From: Microbacterium sp. 18062
Lineage (GTDB): Bacteria; Actinomycetota; Actinomycetes; Actinomycetales; Microbacteriaceae
Reading direction: 5' to 3'
Assembly: GCF_902706225.1 (NCBI RefSeq)
Contig: NZ_CACSKB010000004.1
Span: 62,001-126,000 of the forward strand
Length of the DNA stretch: 64,000 bases
Shown here in pieces: positions 43,073 through 50,661 of this stretch (positions are counted from its first letter, which is position 1; every line of letters begins with the position of its first letter). The notes beneath the pieces were generated by a model. That model saw nothing but the letters and a program-made list of their open reading frames with translations, did not search any database and was not told the DNA's origin. Position numbers and translations under genes: made by a program.

Positions 43073-44437
43073 GTGACGACACATCATCACTCCTCCGACG
43101 GGCTCTCCGAGCTCACGGAGCTGATGCGCCACGAGGAGGAGCTCCCCAGCCGCCGCGCCTCTCGTCAGGTGGATCCGCAGATTCGCCGCGCCCGTCGTCG
43201 GCGACGCCTCATCGTCGCGGCGATCGTGACCGCGGTCGTGCTGGCCACGACGGGTGGCTACGTCGGCTGGGCGCTGAACGCTCCGGTCCGTTCACCTGTC
43301 GTCACCTCGCAGACGCCGCAGGTCTCGGCGCCGGCCGCGGCCACGATCGCGCTCCCCTCCGACGGGGCCTTCGCGATCAGCATCTCGGGTGCCGACGACT
43401 ACCTCGGCACGACGGCAAGCGGCATCTGGGCGTCCAGCGGGACGGATGAACCCCGCTCGATCGCGAGCATCACGAAGCTGATCACCGCGCTCGTCGTCCT
43501 CGACGCGAAGCCGCTCGCGGACGCAGACGACGCCGGGCCCACGATCACCTTCGACAAAGCAGATCACGACCTGTACGACAAGTACTACGTGCTGGGCGCG
43601 ACGATCGCCGCGATGCCCACCGGCAGCTCCATGTCGCAGCACGACGCCCTCGCCACGATGCTCATCCCGTCGGCGAGCAACTACGCCGAAGCCGTGTCGA
43701 CCTGGGCGTTCGGATCGCAGTGGGCGTTCCTGAACGCGACGCGGGGATGGCTGGACACCCACGGTCTCACCGGCACCACCATCGTCGAGCCCACCGGCAT
43801 CGACCCGCGCAACACGAGCACCCCCGGCGACCTCATCGCTATCGGGAAGCTCGCCGCCGCCGACCCGACGATCGCGCGGCTCGCCGCGACCCCGTCGCTC
43901 TCGCTGCCCGGCGTCGGCGCGATGTCGAACACCAATGACCTGCTGGGCAGCGCCGGGATCGACGGACTCAAGACGGGCAACCTCGGCGAGAACAGCTACA
44001 ACCTGCTGTACACCGCATCGCTGGATGTGGGAGCCGCCGGACCACTCGAGATAACCGGGGTGCTGCTCGGCGGATTCTCGCGTCAGTCCGCGGATCACAG
44101 CGTTCTCACGCTGCTGGGCAGCATCCGCGACGGGTTCCATCAGGTGCCGCTGGCCGACGCCGGCCAGGACATCGGCGCGTACTCGACGCTCTGGGGAGAC
44201 ACCGCCCGGATGGTGATCGGCGAGAGCGCATCGATCCTCACCTGGTCGGACACCCCGATCACCGTCACGATGGAGACGACGACGCCCGCGATCTACGCCG
44301 ACGGCGAGGTGCTCGGGAGTATCACGTGGACCGCCGGACCGAACACGGAGACGGCTGTCATCGAGATCGAGGGCAGCATCGAGCCGCCGACCGCGTGGTG
44401 GCGCCTCACCCATCCGTTCGAGCTCGGGGACAGCTAG
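43073..44437 (+). CDS. D-alanyl-D-alanine carboxypeptidase-like (PBP4/5 family)
   Basis: A ~454-residue serine peptidase of the DacA-like family. I prefer GTG 43073 (TTHHHSSDGLS), with GGAGG upstream; ATGs at 43040/43043 are alternatives. A basic N-terminus leads to one membrane anchor (RLIVAAIVTAVVLATTG). The penicillin-binding triad is present: SxxK in SIASITKLIT, SxN in IPSASNYAEA, and KTG in IDGLKTGNLGENS. It should trim D-Ala from peptidoglycan stem peptides outside the membrane, although the C-terminal domain is unlike PBP5. Confidence 0.88.
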   Translation: MTTHHHSSDGLSELTELMRHEEELPSRRASRQVDPQIRRARRRRRLIVAAIVTAVVLATTGGYVGWALNAPVRSPVVTSQTPQVSAPAAATIALPSDGAFAISISGADDYLGTTASGIWASSGTDEPRSIASITKLITALVVLDAKPLADADDAGPTITFDKADHDLYDKYYVLGATIAAMPTGSSMSQHDALATMLIPSASNYAEAVSTWAFGSQWAFLNATRGWLDTHGLTGTTIVEPTGIDPRNTSTPGDLIAIGKLAAADPTIARLAATPSLSLPGVGAMSNTNDLLGSAGIDGLKTGNLGENSYNLLYTASLDVGAAGPLEITGVLLGGFSRQSADHSVLTLLGSIRDGFHQVPLADAGQDIGAYSTLWGDTARMVIGESASILTWSDTPITVTMETTTPAIYADGEVLGSITWTAGPNTETAVIEIEGSIEPPTAWWRLTHPFELGDS

Positions 44438-44522
44438 GACGGGTCCCTCCGACAGGTGAGCGCGTCGGACGACGACCGCGAGACGCCAGCCCCTCGAGAG
44501 GAGCCGACGTGCCGGATCGCGG

Positions 44523-44678
44523 TCACTGCCTCCCCTGGTCCACCCAGCGTGTGTGGGCCTTGAGCGCGCTGAGCACCGCCCAACGGATCACGAGAGCCGC
44601 GATGACGATCACAACGACGACGACGAGGGCGTAGCCGAGGATGATCAGGATGTGCCAGCCCGCGAGTCCACTGAACAT
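44523..44678 (-). CDS. Small single-pass membrane protein
   Basis: A 51-residue frame from ATG 44678 to TGA 44523: MFSGLAGWHILIILGYALVV, a Val/Ile-rich helix, then IRWAVLSALKAHTRW and a charged end. It resembles the many small membrane proteins placed near cell-envelope genes in actinobacteria. No function is known. Confidence 0.55.
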   Translation of the reverse strand: MFSGLAGWHILIILGYALVVVVVIVIAALVIRWAVLSALKAHTRWVDQGRQ

Positions 44679-44977
44679 CCCGACACCCTACCGTCGGTGA
44701 GCCCGAGGGGGATAGCGATGGAGAACCCGGCCGTCCCCGGTGACCCGCAGAGCGCGGCTACGCGGAACCGTTCCGGTTCGCTCTCAGGAGACCCGATTTC
44801 CGCTGGGAGAGCGACGGCGCCATGCTCCTCCGCCGGTACAAGAGGAGATGCGTCGACCGTGAGCCCACGCCGCCCGTCTCGGTCATCGGCGAGCGGCTGA
44901 CAGAGCTGCTCGGTCGCTGAGCAAGCTGCGTGAGACGAAGCGTGGGAACCTTCCCCTCGCGGAGAACGCCGGGCACC

Positions 44978-45655
44978 TCAGCGAGCCACTCGGGTCGCAG
45001 GCTCCCAGACGGCCGTGAGGATGTGGCGTCCGTGGATCGTCCATCGTCCGGCGAACCGATCGATGACGCGGTCACCGACGCGTGGTCCGGAAACGAGCAG
45101 CTGCCCGGCGAACGTCCCGGCGGGGTCGATGGTCAGCTCGCACTCGGTGAAGTCGAGCCAGGCACGGGCGAGCGGGAACCAGGCCTTGTAGATGCTCTCC
45201 TTCGCGCTGAACAGCACCCGGTCCCACGCGATGCCGGGCTCGGCGGCACCCAATCGCGCGAGCAGCCGCGGCTCGTCACCGACGGTGACCAGCTCGGCGA
45301 CCCCGTCGGGCAGGGGCTCATGCGTCTCGGCGTCGATGCCCAGGGTCAGGATGTCGCGTGTCCGGGCGAGCGCTGCGGCGCGGTAGCCATCGCAGTGGGT
45401 GAGGCTGCCGACGATCCCCGCCGGCCACTGCGGCTCGCGGTTCGGTCCGGGGAGGATCGGCGCGGGCGCGTGGCCGAGGCGTCCGAGGGCACGGCGGGCG
45501 CAGCCGCGCACGGCCGCGAACTCGGCGCGACGCTTGGGTACGGCGCCGGCGACGGCGGCGAGCTCCTGGGGGAAGAGCGCGATGTCCGGGACGTCGACCG
45601 TCGTCTGCTCGACCTCGACCGCAGCGGGCAGCAGCGTCGGCAATCCGGTCGTCAT
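44978..45655 (-). CDS. pptT: 4'-phosphopantetheinyl transferase (EntD/PptT type)
   Basis: A 225-residue Sfp/EntD-type transferase. It has the three motifs: FAAVRGCARRALGRLG, GSLTHCDGYRAAALA with LTLGIDAE (magnesium Asp/Glu), and RVLFSAKESIYKAWFPL. It moves phosphopantetheine from CoA onto carrier proteins, as needed by the aryl carrier protein and the NRPS T domains further right. The start overlaps the metallophosphoesterase stop as ATGA. The same transferase/hydrolase pairing is known for PptT and PptH of Mycobacterium tuberculosis. Confidence 0.93.
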   Translation of the reverse strand: MTTGLPTLLPAAVEVEQTTVDVPDIALFPQELAAVAGAVPKRRAEFAAVRGCARRALGRLGHAPAPILPGPNREPQWPAGIVGSLTHCDGYRAAALARTRDILTLGIDAETHEPLPDGVAELVTVGDEPRLLARLGAAEPGIAWDRVLFSAKESIYKAWFPLARAWLDFTECELTIDPAGTFAGQLLVSGPRVGDRVIDRFAGRWTIHGRHILTAVWEPATRVAR

Positions 45656-46488
45656 GCCCCGCCCCCGTCGCCGAGCACTCGCACCACCCGCCGCGGCAGA
45701 GCTCCGGGCGCATCCCACTCGTGCGGATATCCGAGCGAGACCTCATGGTGCGGGATGCCGTCGATCCGGGCGGTGACCGGGATGTGCAGGTGCCCGTACA
45801 CGACCGCCTCGGCACGGTAGCGCACCGGCCAGTCGACGGTGTGCTCGGTGCCGCACCACAGGGCGAACTCCGGGTACCGCAGCCGCCGGGTGGGCTCGCG
45901 CACGAGCGGGAAGTGGTTCACCAGCACGGTGCGAGCGTCGGCCGGCAAGGCATCGAGGCGTGCCCGGGTGTGCTCGAGCCGCGCCGCGCACCACGCCTCG
46001 CGCGTCGGATAGGGGTCGGGATGCAGCAGCACCTCGTCGGTGCACAGCACGCCCGCCGCCTCGGCGACCGCGAGCGCATCGGACTTCGAGCGCGTCTCCG
46101 CAGGCCGAAACGTGTAGTCGTACAGCAGGAACAGCGGGGCGACGACGACCGGGCCGTGTTCGCCGTCCCAGACCCGATAGGCGTCCTCGGGGGTGGTCAC
46201 ACCGATGTCCCTCAGGGCTCTCACGAGCCGGAGGTAGCGCGCGACCCCGCGCAGACCCAGCGGGTCACCGGGCAGGGTCCAGAGCTCGTGGTTGCCCGGC
46301 ACCCAGACGACCGTGTCGAAGCGGTCGCGAAGTGTACGCATCGTGGCGACGATCTGGTCGAAGCGGTCGGCGACGTCGCCGGCGACGATCAGCCAGTCGC
46401 CCGCGCTGCGGGGACGGATGTCCTCGACGAATGGCGCATTGTCCGCGTAGCCGACGTGGAGGTCGCTGACGGCCAGCAGATTCGGCAT
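45652..46488 (-). CDS. pptH: Metallophosphoesterase, PptH-like phosphopantetheine hydrolase
   Basis: A 278-residue calcineurin-type phosphoesterase starting at the ATG at 46488, with GGGGGAG upstream. Metal-binding motifs are VSDLHVGY, VAGDVADRF, VPGNHELWT, VNHFPLVR and VYGHLHIP. In M. tuberculosis the PptT neighbour PptH removes phosphopantetheine from carrier proteins, opposing PptT. The identical genetic linkage (ATGA overlap with the transferase) supports that role here, but this is by analogy. The gene diverges from the dehydroshikimate dehydratase gene across an iron box. Confidence 0.82.
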   Translation of the reverse strand: MPNLLAVSDLHVGYADNAPFVEDIRPRSAGDWLIVAGDVADRFDQIVATMRTLRDRFDTVVWVPGNHELWTLPGDPLGLRGVARYLRLVRALRDIGVTTPEDAYRVWDGEHGPVVVAPLFLLYDYTFRPAETRSKSDALAVAEAAGVLCTDEVLLHPDPYPTREAWCAARLEHTRARLDALPADARTVLVNHFPLVREPTRRLRYPEFALWCGTEHTVDWPVRYRAEAVVYGHLHIPVTARIDGIPHHEVSLGYPHEWDAPGALPRRVVRVLGDGGGA

Positions 46489-46591
46489 CCGCTCCCCCTT
46501 CCGGATCGGTGGCGACTTCGGCCCCTGTGACGACGCATGTCGGGTCCGGGGACGTTTCCGTCCCGTTCCTCGACATCGCACGCATTAACAC

Positions 46592-46610
46592 TTAGGCTAG
46601 CCTAGGCTAA
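46592..46610. promoter_or_regulatory. DtxR/IdeR iron box of the siderophore locus
   Basis: TTAGGCTAGCCTAGGCTAA matches the outer parts of the DtxR/IdeR consensus and is close to palindromic. It lies between the pptH/pptT pair (start 46488) and the dehydratase gene (start 46689), about 79 bp from the latter. One bound repressor could control both. Confidence 0.8.
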
Positions 46611-46688
46611 TCATCCGATCGGGGCATAGATGCCCAGATCAGCACTTCTTTCGGGTCCAGTCCGAACGAGCGCGGGAGCAGAACACCG

Positions 46689-47576
46689 ATGAGATCGTGC
46701 ATGGCGACCGTGTCCATCGGGGGCACTCTCGAGGAGAAGATCGACGCGATCGCGCGGGCCGGCTTCGACGGCATCGAACTGCTCGACGACGACCTCCGCC
46801 GCTCCGGCATGTCCGCGGAGGAATGCGCGAGCCGCTGCGCGGACCGAGGGCTGGCCATCGAGCTCTACCAGCCGTTCCGCCGCGCCGAGGGCGTGCCCCG
46901 GCGCGAGTTCGGCGAGGTGCTCTCCCGGCTGCGGCGGGAGATCGAGGTGATGCGACGCCTCGGTGCCGACTCGATCCTGGTCGTCTCCAACACCGATCCC
47001 GACGCGGTGGGCAGCCGCGATCTGTCGGCGGCACAGTTGTCGGCGCTGGGAACGATGGCGAGCGAGTACGGGATCGCCGTGATGTTCGAGGCACTGGCGT
47101 GGGGAACCCGCATCAGCCGGGTCGCCGACGCGCGGGATGTGCTCCGGCGAGCGGACCATCCGAACCTCTCCCTCGTCGTCGACACCTTCCATCTGCTCGC
47201 CGGCGGCGAGGACGCCGGCGGGCTGGAGGACCTCTCCCACGACGCCGTGGGGTTCATCCAGTTGGCCGACGCCCCGCGCCTGCCCATGGACCTCTTGCCG
47301 TGGAGCCGCAACCACCGGTGCTTCCCCGGCGAGGGGGATCTCGACCTCGTCGGCGCGACGGCCGCGGCGCTGTCGTCGGGCTACGACGGCCCGCTCTCGC
47401 TCGAGATCTTCAACCCCGCGTACCGGGAACGTCCTCCGCGGGAGGTCGCGCGGCGCGGTTTCGAGGCGCTCCGGCGGCTCATCGACCAGGTGGAGGATGC
47501 CGTGGCCTCCGGCGCGGCGGACCGCATCGGCGGCGCCCGGTCCGCGCGGCCCGTGCGGATCGGGGCATCCCGCTGA
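46689..47576 (+). CDS. 3-dehydroshikimate dehydratase (makes 3,4-dihydroxybenzoate)
   Basis: A 295-residue xylose-isomerase-like TIM barrel. It follows the bacterial 3-dehydroshikimate dehydratase pattern closely: RSCMATVSIGGTLEEKIDAI, GFDGIELLDDDL, LYQPFRRAEG, FEALAWGTRIS, VVDTFHLLAGG, FIQLADAPRLPMD, WSRNHRCFPGEGD and LSLEIFNPAYRE. The metal-binding Glu, Asp, Gln and Glu of this family sit in EALAWG, VDTFH, QLADAP and LEIFN. It converts dehydroshikimate to protocatechuate (3,4-DHB). QuiC uses this for quinate catabolism; AsbF supplies petrobactin. The iron box upstream and the aryl carrier/NRPS genes nearby point to the siderophore use. Confidence 0.85.
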   Translation: MRSCMATVSIGGTLEEKIDAIARAGFDGIELLDDDLRRSGMSAEECASRCADRGLAIELYQPFRRAEGVPRREFGEVLSRLRREIEVMRRLGADSILVVSNTDPDAVGSRDLSAAQLSALGTMASEYGIAVMFEALAWGTRISRVADARDVLRRADHPNLSLVVDTFHLLAGGEDAGGLEDLSHDAVGFIQLADAPRLPMDLLPWSRNHRCFPGEGDLDLVGATAAALSSGYDGPLSLEIFNPAYRERPPREVARRGFEALRRLIDQVEDAVASGAADRIGGARSARPVRIGASR

Positions 47577-47594
47577 GGTCACGTCCTGCCCGGC

Positions 47595-48428
47595 TCAGCG
47601 GGGCCGCTCCTCCGCGAGGAAGTCCAGCACGAGCCGGTTGACCAGCTCGGGCTGCTCCAGGTAGCCGTAGTGGCCCACGTCGGCGACCTCGGCGTAGCGC
47701 GCGGTCGGGACGGCGTCGGACACCTCGCGGGCGAGGTACGACGGGATCATCAGGTCGTCGGCGAACCCGATCGCCAGCAGGGGTCGGTCGATCTCCCGGT
47801 ACGCGTGGGTGCGGTCGCCGAGCCGTTCGGTGGCGCCGAGCTGGCCGCGCTCCCCCGACGAGATCGGCGCGGCCGTGTACTCCAGGATGTCGAGCCAGTC
47901 GCGGGCCTTGGCCCGGTCGCGCAGGGTGGCCGGCGACAGGTTCTGCAGCGCGTCGACGGCCGCCCGGTACGCCGGGGGCAGCGTCACCGAGCGGTCGAAC
48001 AGCTCCTGCTCGCCGCGGGTCAGCACGTGGGCGGCGTCATCCATGCGCGTGTGCGCGCCCATCGCCACGGCACACCGCACGAGGTCGGGGCGGGCGAGCG
48101 CCAGCTCCTGCACGATCCGGGCGCCGAGCGAAGTGCCCACCACGTGCGCGGGGCCGCCCAGGTGCTCGATGAGACCGGCCAGGTCGTCGACCAGCTCGGG
48201 CACCTCGATCTGCGGACAGTGCCGGTCGGTCTGGCCGGGCACCGGGCTGATGCCGCGGTTGTCATAGGTCACCACGCGGTACCCGGCGCCCACGAAGTCG
48301 GGCACCTGATGCGAGCGCCAGACGCTCCCGGGCGCGCCGGTTCCCATCACCAGCACGACCAGCGGGGCGCCGGGGGCGCCGTACTCGTCGTAGCTCAGGG
48401 CGATGCCGTTGATCGGCAGTGTGGGCAT
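47595..48428 (-). CDS. Alpha/beta hydrolase in siderophore locus
   Basis: A 277-residue alpha/beta hydrolase starting at the ATG at 48428, with ACGGAGGCC upstream. Nucleophile motif VVGTSLGARIVQELAL, oxyanion region VLVMGTGAPGSVW, and catalytic His in DVGHYGYLEQPELV. It is the last gene of the minus-strand NRPS operon and meets the dehydratase gene tail to tail, 18 bp apart. It could be an esterase that opens the ferric siderophore, or an editing thioesterase; sequence alone does not decide. Confidence 0.82.
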   Translation of the reverse strand: MPTLPINGIALSYDEYGAPGAPLVVLVMGTGAPGSVWRSHQVPDFVGAGYRVVTYDNRGISPVPGQTDRHCPQIEVPELVDDLAGLIEHLGGPAHVVGTSLGARIVQELALARPDLVRCAVAMGAHTRMDDAAHVLTRGEQELFDRSVTLPPAYRAAVDALQNLSPATLRDRAKARDWLDILEYTAAPISSGERGQLGATERLGDRTHAYREIDRPLLAIGFADDLMIPSYLAREVSDAVPTARYAEVADVGHYGYLEQPELVNRLVLDFLAEERPR

Positions 48429-48479
48429 CGTGGCCTCCGTCGTGGGAAGGGGAAGGAATGGCATGCGGGACGCCGCAGA

Positions 48480-50330
48480 TCAGCGCAGCACGCGAACGGT
48501 GGTGCCCCATCCGATCGTCTCGGTACGTTCGACCTCGCGACCGGCAGCGGCGATCACGACGTCGAGCTCGGCGTCGGTGCGCAGTCCCGTGCCGTCGCGG
48601 GTGAGAGCGATGAGGTCGGCCTCGCCATCGTGCTCGTCGAGCTGCTCGGTGTCGAAGGTCTGCTCGACGAGCAACAGGCGTCCGCCGACTGCGAGATTCT
48701 CGGCCGTTCGCCGCAGCGCGTGGGCGGCGTCGGCATCCGGCAATGCCGCCAGCGACTGCGACACGAGCACCGCGTCGGCGGCGGGCGAGGGCTCGAAGAT
48801 CGACTGCTCGACGATCTCGATCCGGTCGCGGTGCGCCTGGTCGGGAACCGACCGGGCAAGATCGCGCCGCAGCCAGTCGGCCTGGGCCGGGAGGGCGCAG
48901 ATGGTGACGCGCAACTGCGGGTGCAATGCCGTGACCTCGCGGGCGATCACCGACGCGGTATCGGCGTGGATCACGAGATGCTCGACGCGCTCGAGCGCCG
49001 GAGAGGCCGCCAGAGGCGCGGCGACATAGGTGGCGAAACGCGTGGCGGCGTCGAGGTGCTTGTCCTCGTACCATTGCTCTCGCCTGAGATCGGCGAACTC
49101 GCGGCCAGTGACCGAGGCGTACACGGAGGTGCCGGTGCGCACCGATTCGAGCAGCGCGAACAGGCCTGCGCTCTGCCAGCCGTTGGCTCCCTCCGGGTCG
49201 AGATAGTCGGCCCAGAACTCGTAGGTGAGGAACTCGCCCAACTCGGTCAGCCCGTATTTGCCTGGGGCCGTCTCGGTCAGCAGGTCGATGGCGTGCAGAT
49301 AGCGCAGCAGTTTGCCGAGGGCGCGCGGATCGCTCGCGCTGGCGCCAGCGAGCGCATCGACCGAGGTCACTCCGCGCGAGATGAGGTCGCCGATGCCGAG
49401 CCCGACGGCGGCGCGGATCGCGATCGGCGGCACGAGATCCGCGAGGTCGTGGAACTCCTCGAACGCGGCGGTGTTCTTCTCGGGGTCGGGCAACGCGGCA
49501 TCCTCTTCGAGCGCGACGACCTCGCTGCGCTTCCAGTAGCCGACGAACTCGATGTCCTCCTTCGCGACGCCGCGGTCGTCCACCAGGTGACGGCGGATGT
49601 CGCGCACCGCCGCCTGCTCACCGGCGACCCATGCGAACGCGGTGCCCTCCCACCAATCGGCACCGCGCACCGCGTCGAGCAGCAGGGGCGTCGTGCCGGC
49701 CTCGGCGCCGTGGCGCGGCAGCCAGGTGACGGTCACGCCCGGCAGCTCGCGCAGAGTCTGGCGGTGCGCGTCTTCGGCGATCTCGATGAACACCTGAGCC
49801 CGAAGATGCCCGGGAGCCTCGTCGAGCAGGCGACCGATGGCGGGCAGGGCAGTATCGTCGCCCGCGACGAGCAGCCAGTCGGCCTGCGCGGGGAAGGCAC
49901 GGGATGCTGCCGGACCGCCGATGTGCAGCCGGTCGCCGGGCGCAGCGCGGTATGCCCAGGTGGTGGCGGCACCGGTGCCGTGCTTGACGAAGTCGAGGTC
50001 GAGCTCACGGGCCACCGGATCGTAGCGGCGCACCGTGTAGACCCGGTTGATCGGTCGGAGATCCTTCGGATAGATCGTGCTGTGCTCGCCCTGGACAGGC
50101 AGCACGGGCTCGGACTCGCCCGGGTAGGGGAAGAAGAGGCGCACGTCGTCATCGAACGCGGGGCTGCGGAACTCGCGCATCGGGAAGCCTGTGGATGAGG
50201 TGAACGCACCGAGCTGGTCGCCGGTGAGCGTCACTCGGCGCATACCGGGGGTGACGTCGTGGATGCGGAGCACCTCGAGCTGTCGCAGCACGACGGGGTG
50301 GACGGTGATCGCTCGGGACGACTTGGGCAC
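48480..50330 (-). CDS. Siderophore-interacting protein fused to degenerate methyltransferase
   Basis: A 616-residue protein starting at GTG 50330, with GAGGAGTCC upstream. Residues ~1-270 are a complete siderophore-interacting (ferric-siderophore reductase) module: RRVTLTGDQLGAF, the FAD-binding RVYTVRRYDP, DWLLVAGDDTALPAIGRLL and FAWVAGEQAAVRDIRRHL, with EFVGYWKRSE at its end. Residues ~295-616 follow the O-methyltransferase plan: a winged-helix dimerisation region (IAIRAAVGLGIGDLI) then a Rossmann half. The SAM motif that should be glycine-rich reads HLVIHADTASVIARE, so methyl transfer is probably lost and the domain may bind the ferric siderophore or hold a dimer. Confidence 0.8.
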   Translation of the reverse strand: MPKSSRAITVHPVVLRQLEVLRIHDVTPGMRRVTLTGDQLGAFTSSTGFPMREFRSPAFDDDVRLFFPYPGESEPVLPVQGEHSTIYPKDLRPINRVYTVRRYDPVARELDLDFVKHGTGAATTWAYRAAPGDRLHIGGPAASRAFPAQADWLLVAGDDTALPAIGRLLDEAPGHLRAQVFIEIAEDAHRQTLRELPGVTVTWLPRHGAEAGTTPLLLDAVRGADWWEGTAFAWVAGEQAAVRDIRRHLVDDRGVAKEDIEFVGYWKRSEVVALEEDAALPDPEKNTAAFEEFHDLADLVPPIAIRAAVGLGIGDLISRGVTSVDALAGASASDPRALGKLLRYLHAIDLLTETAPGKYGLTELGEFLTYEFWADYLDPEGANGWQSAGLFALLESVRTGTSVYASVTGREFADLRREQWYEDKHLDAATRFATYVAAPLAASPALERVEHLVIHADTASVIAREVTALHPQLRVTICALPAQADWLRRDLARSVPDQAHRDRIEIVEQSIFEPSPAADAVLVSQSLAALPDADAAHALRRTAENLAVGGRLLLVEQTFDTEQLDEHDGEADLIALTRDGTGLRTDAELDVVIAAAGREVERTETIGWGTTVRVLR

Positions 50331-50409
50331 GGGGACTCCTCACTGCGCGCCGCGGCTTCCGACTGCGGCGCGCTCGGTCTGGTGGGTCAGGGACGGATGC
50401 TAGCGGCCC

Positions 50410-50661
50410 TCATGCCGCGGGCGCGCCTTCGTCCTGCAGGGACTCCAGAACGTCGAGCCACCGAGAGAGACGCTGATCTTCGGCGAGCACGATGTAGTCG
50501 ATTCTCGCGACCCCCGCGCGACGCCACTTCTCGACGAGCTCCATGATGCGCACGGAGTCCATGCCCTGGTCGCGCAGATCGGACTCGTGGTCGAGTTCGG
50601 TCGCCTCGATGTACAGCACGTCGGCGACGTCCATCTCTGCCTGCTCAACTCTCAACGTCAT
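50410..50661 (-). CDS. Free-standing aryl carrier protein
   Basis: An 83-residue carrier protein starting at the ATG at 50661 ([17 protein letters not shown]). The phosphopantetheine serine is in [18 protein letters not shown], a pattern of EntB/DhbB-type aryl carriers rather than of peptidyl carriers (GGHS). It should hold the aromatic starter acid as a thioester for the first condensation domain. The start overlaps the NRPS stop as ATGA. The aryl-AMP ligase that loads it is not in the window and should lie to the right. Confidence 0.85.
   Translation of the reverse strand: MTLRVEQAEMDVADVLYIEATELDHESDLRDQGMDSVRIMELVEKWRRAGVARIDYIVLAEDQRLSRWLDVLESLQDEGAPAA

Noticed and set aside
46689..47576. 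Hydroxypyruvate isomerase or general sugar isomerase
   Set aside because: The conserved blocks (FEALAWG, VDTFH, WSRNHRCFPG, LSLEIFN) are those of 3-dehydroshikimate dehydratases, not of hydroxypyruvate isomerase.
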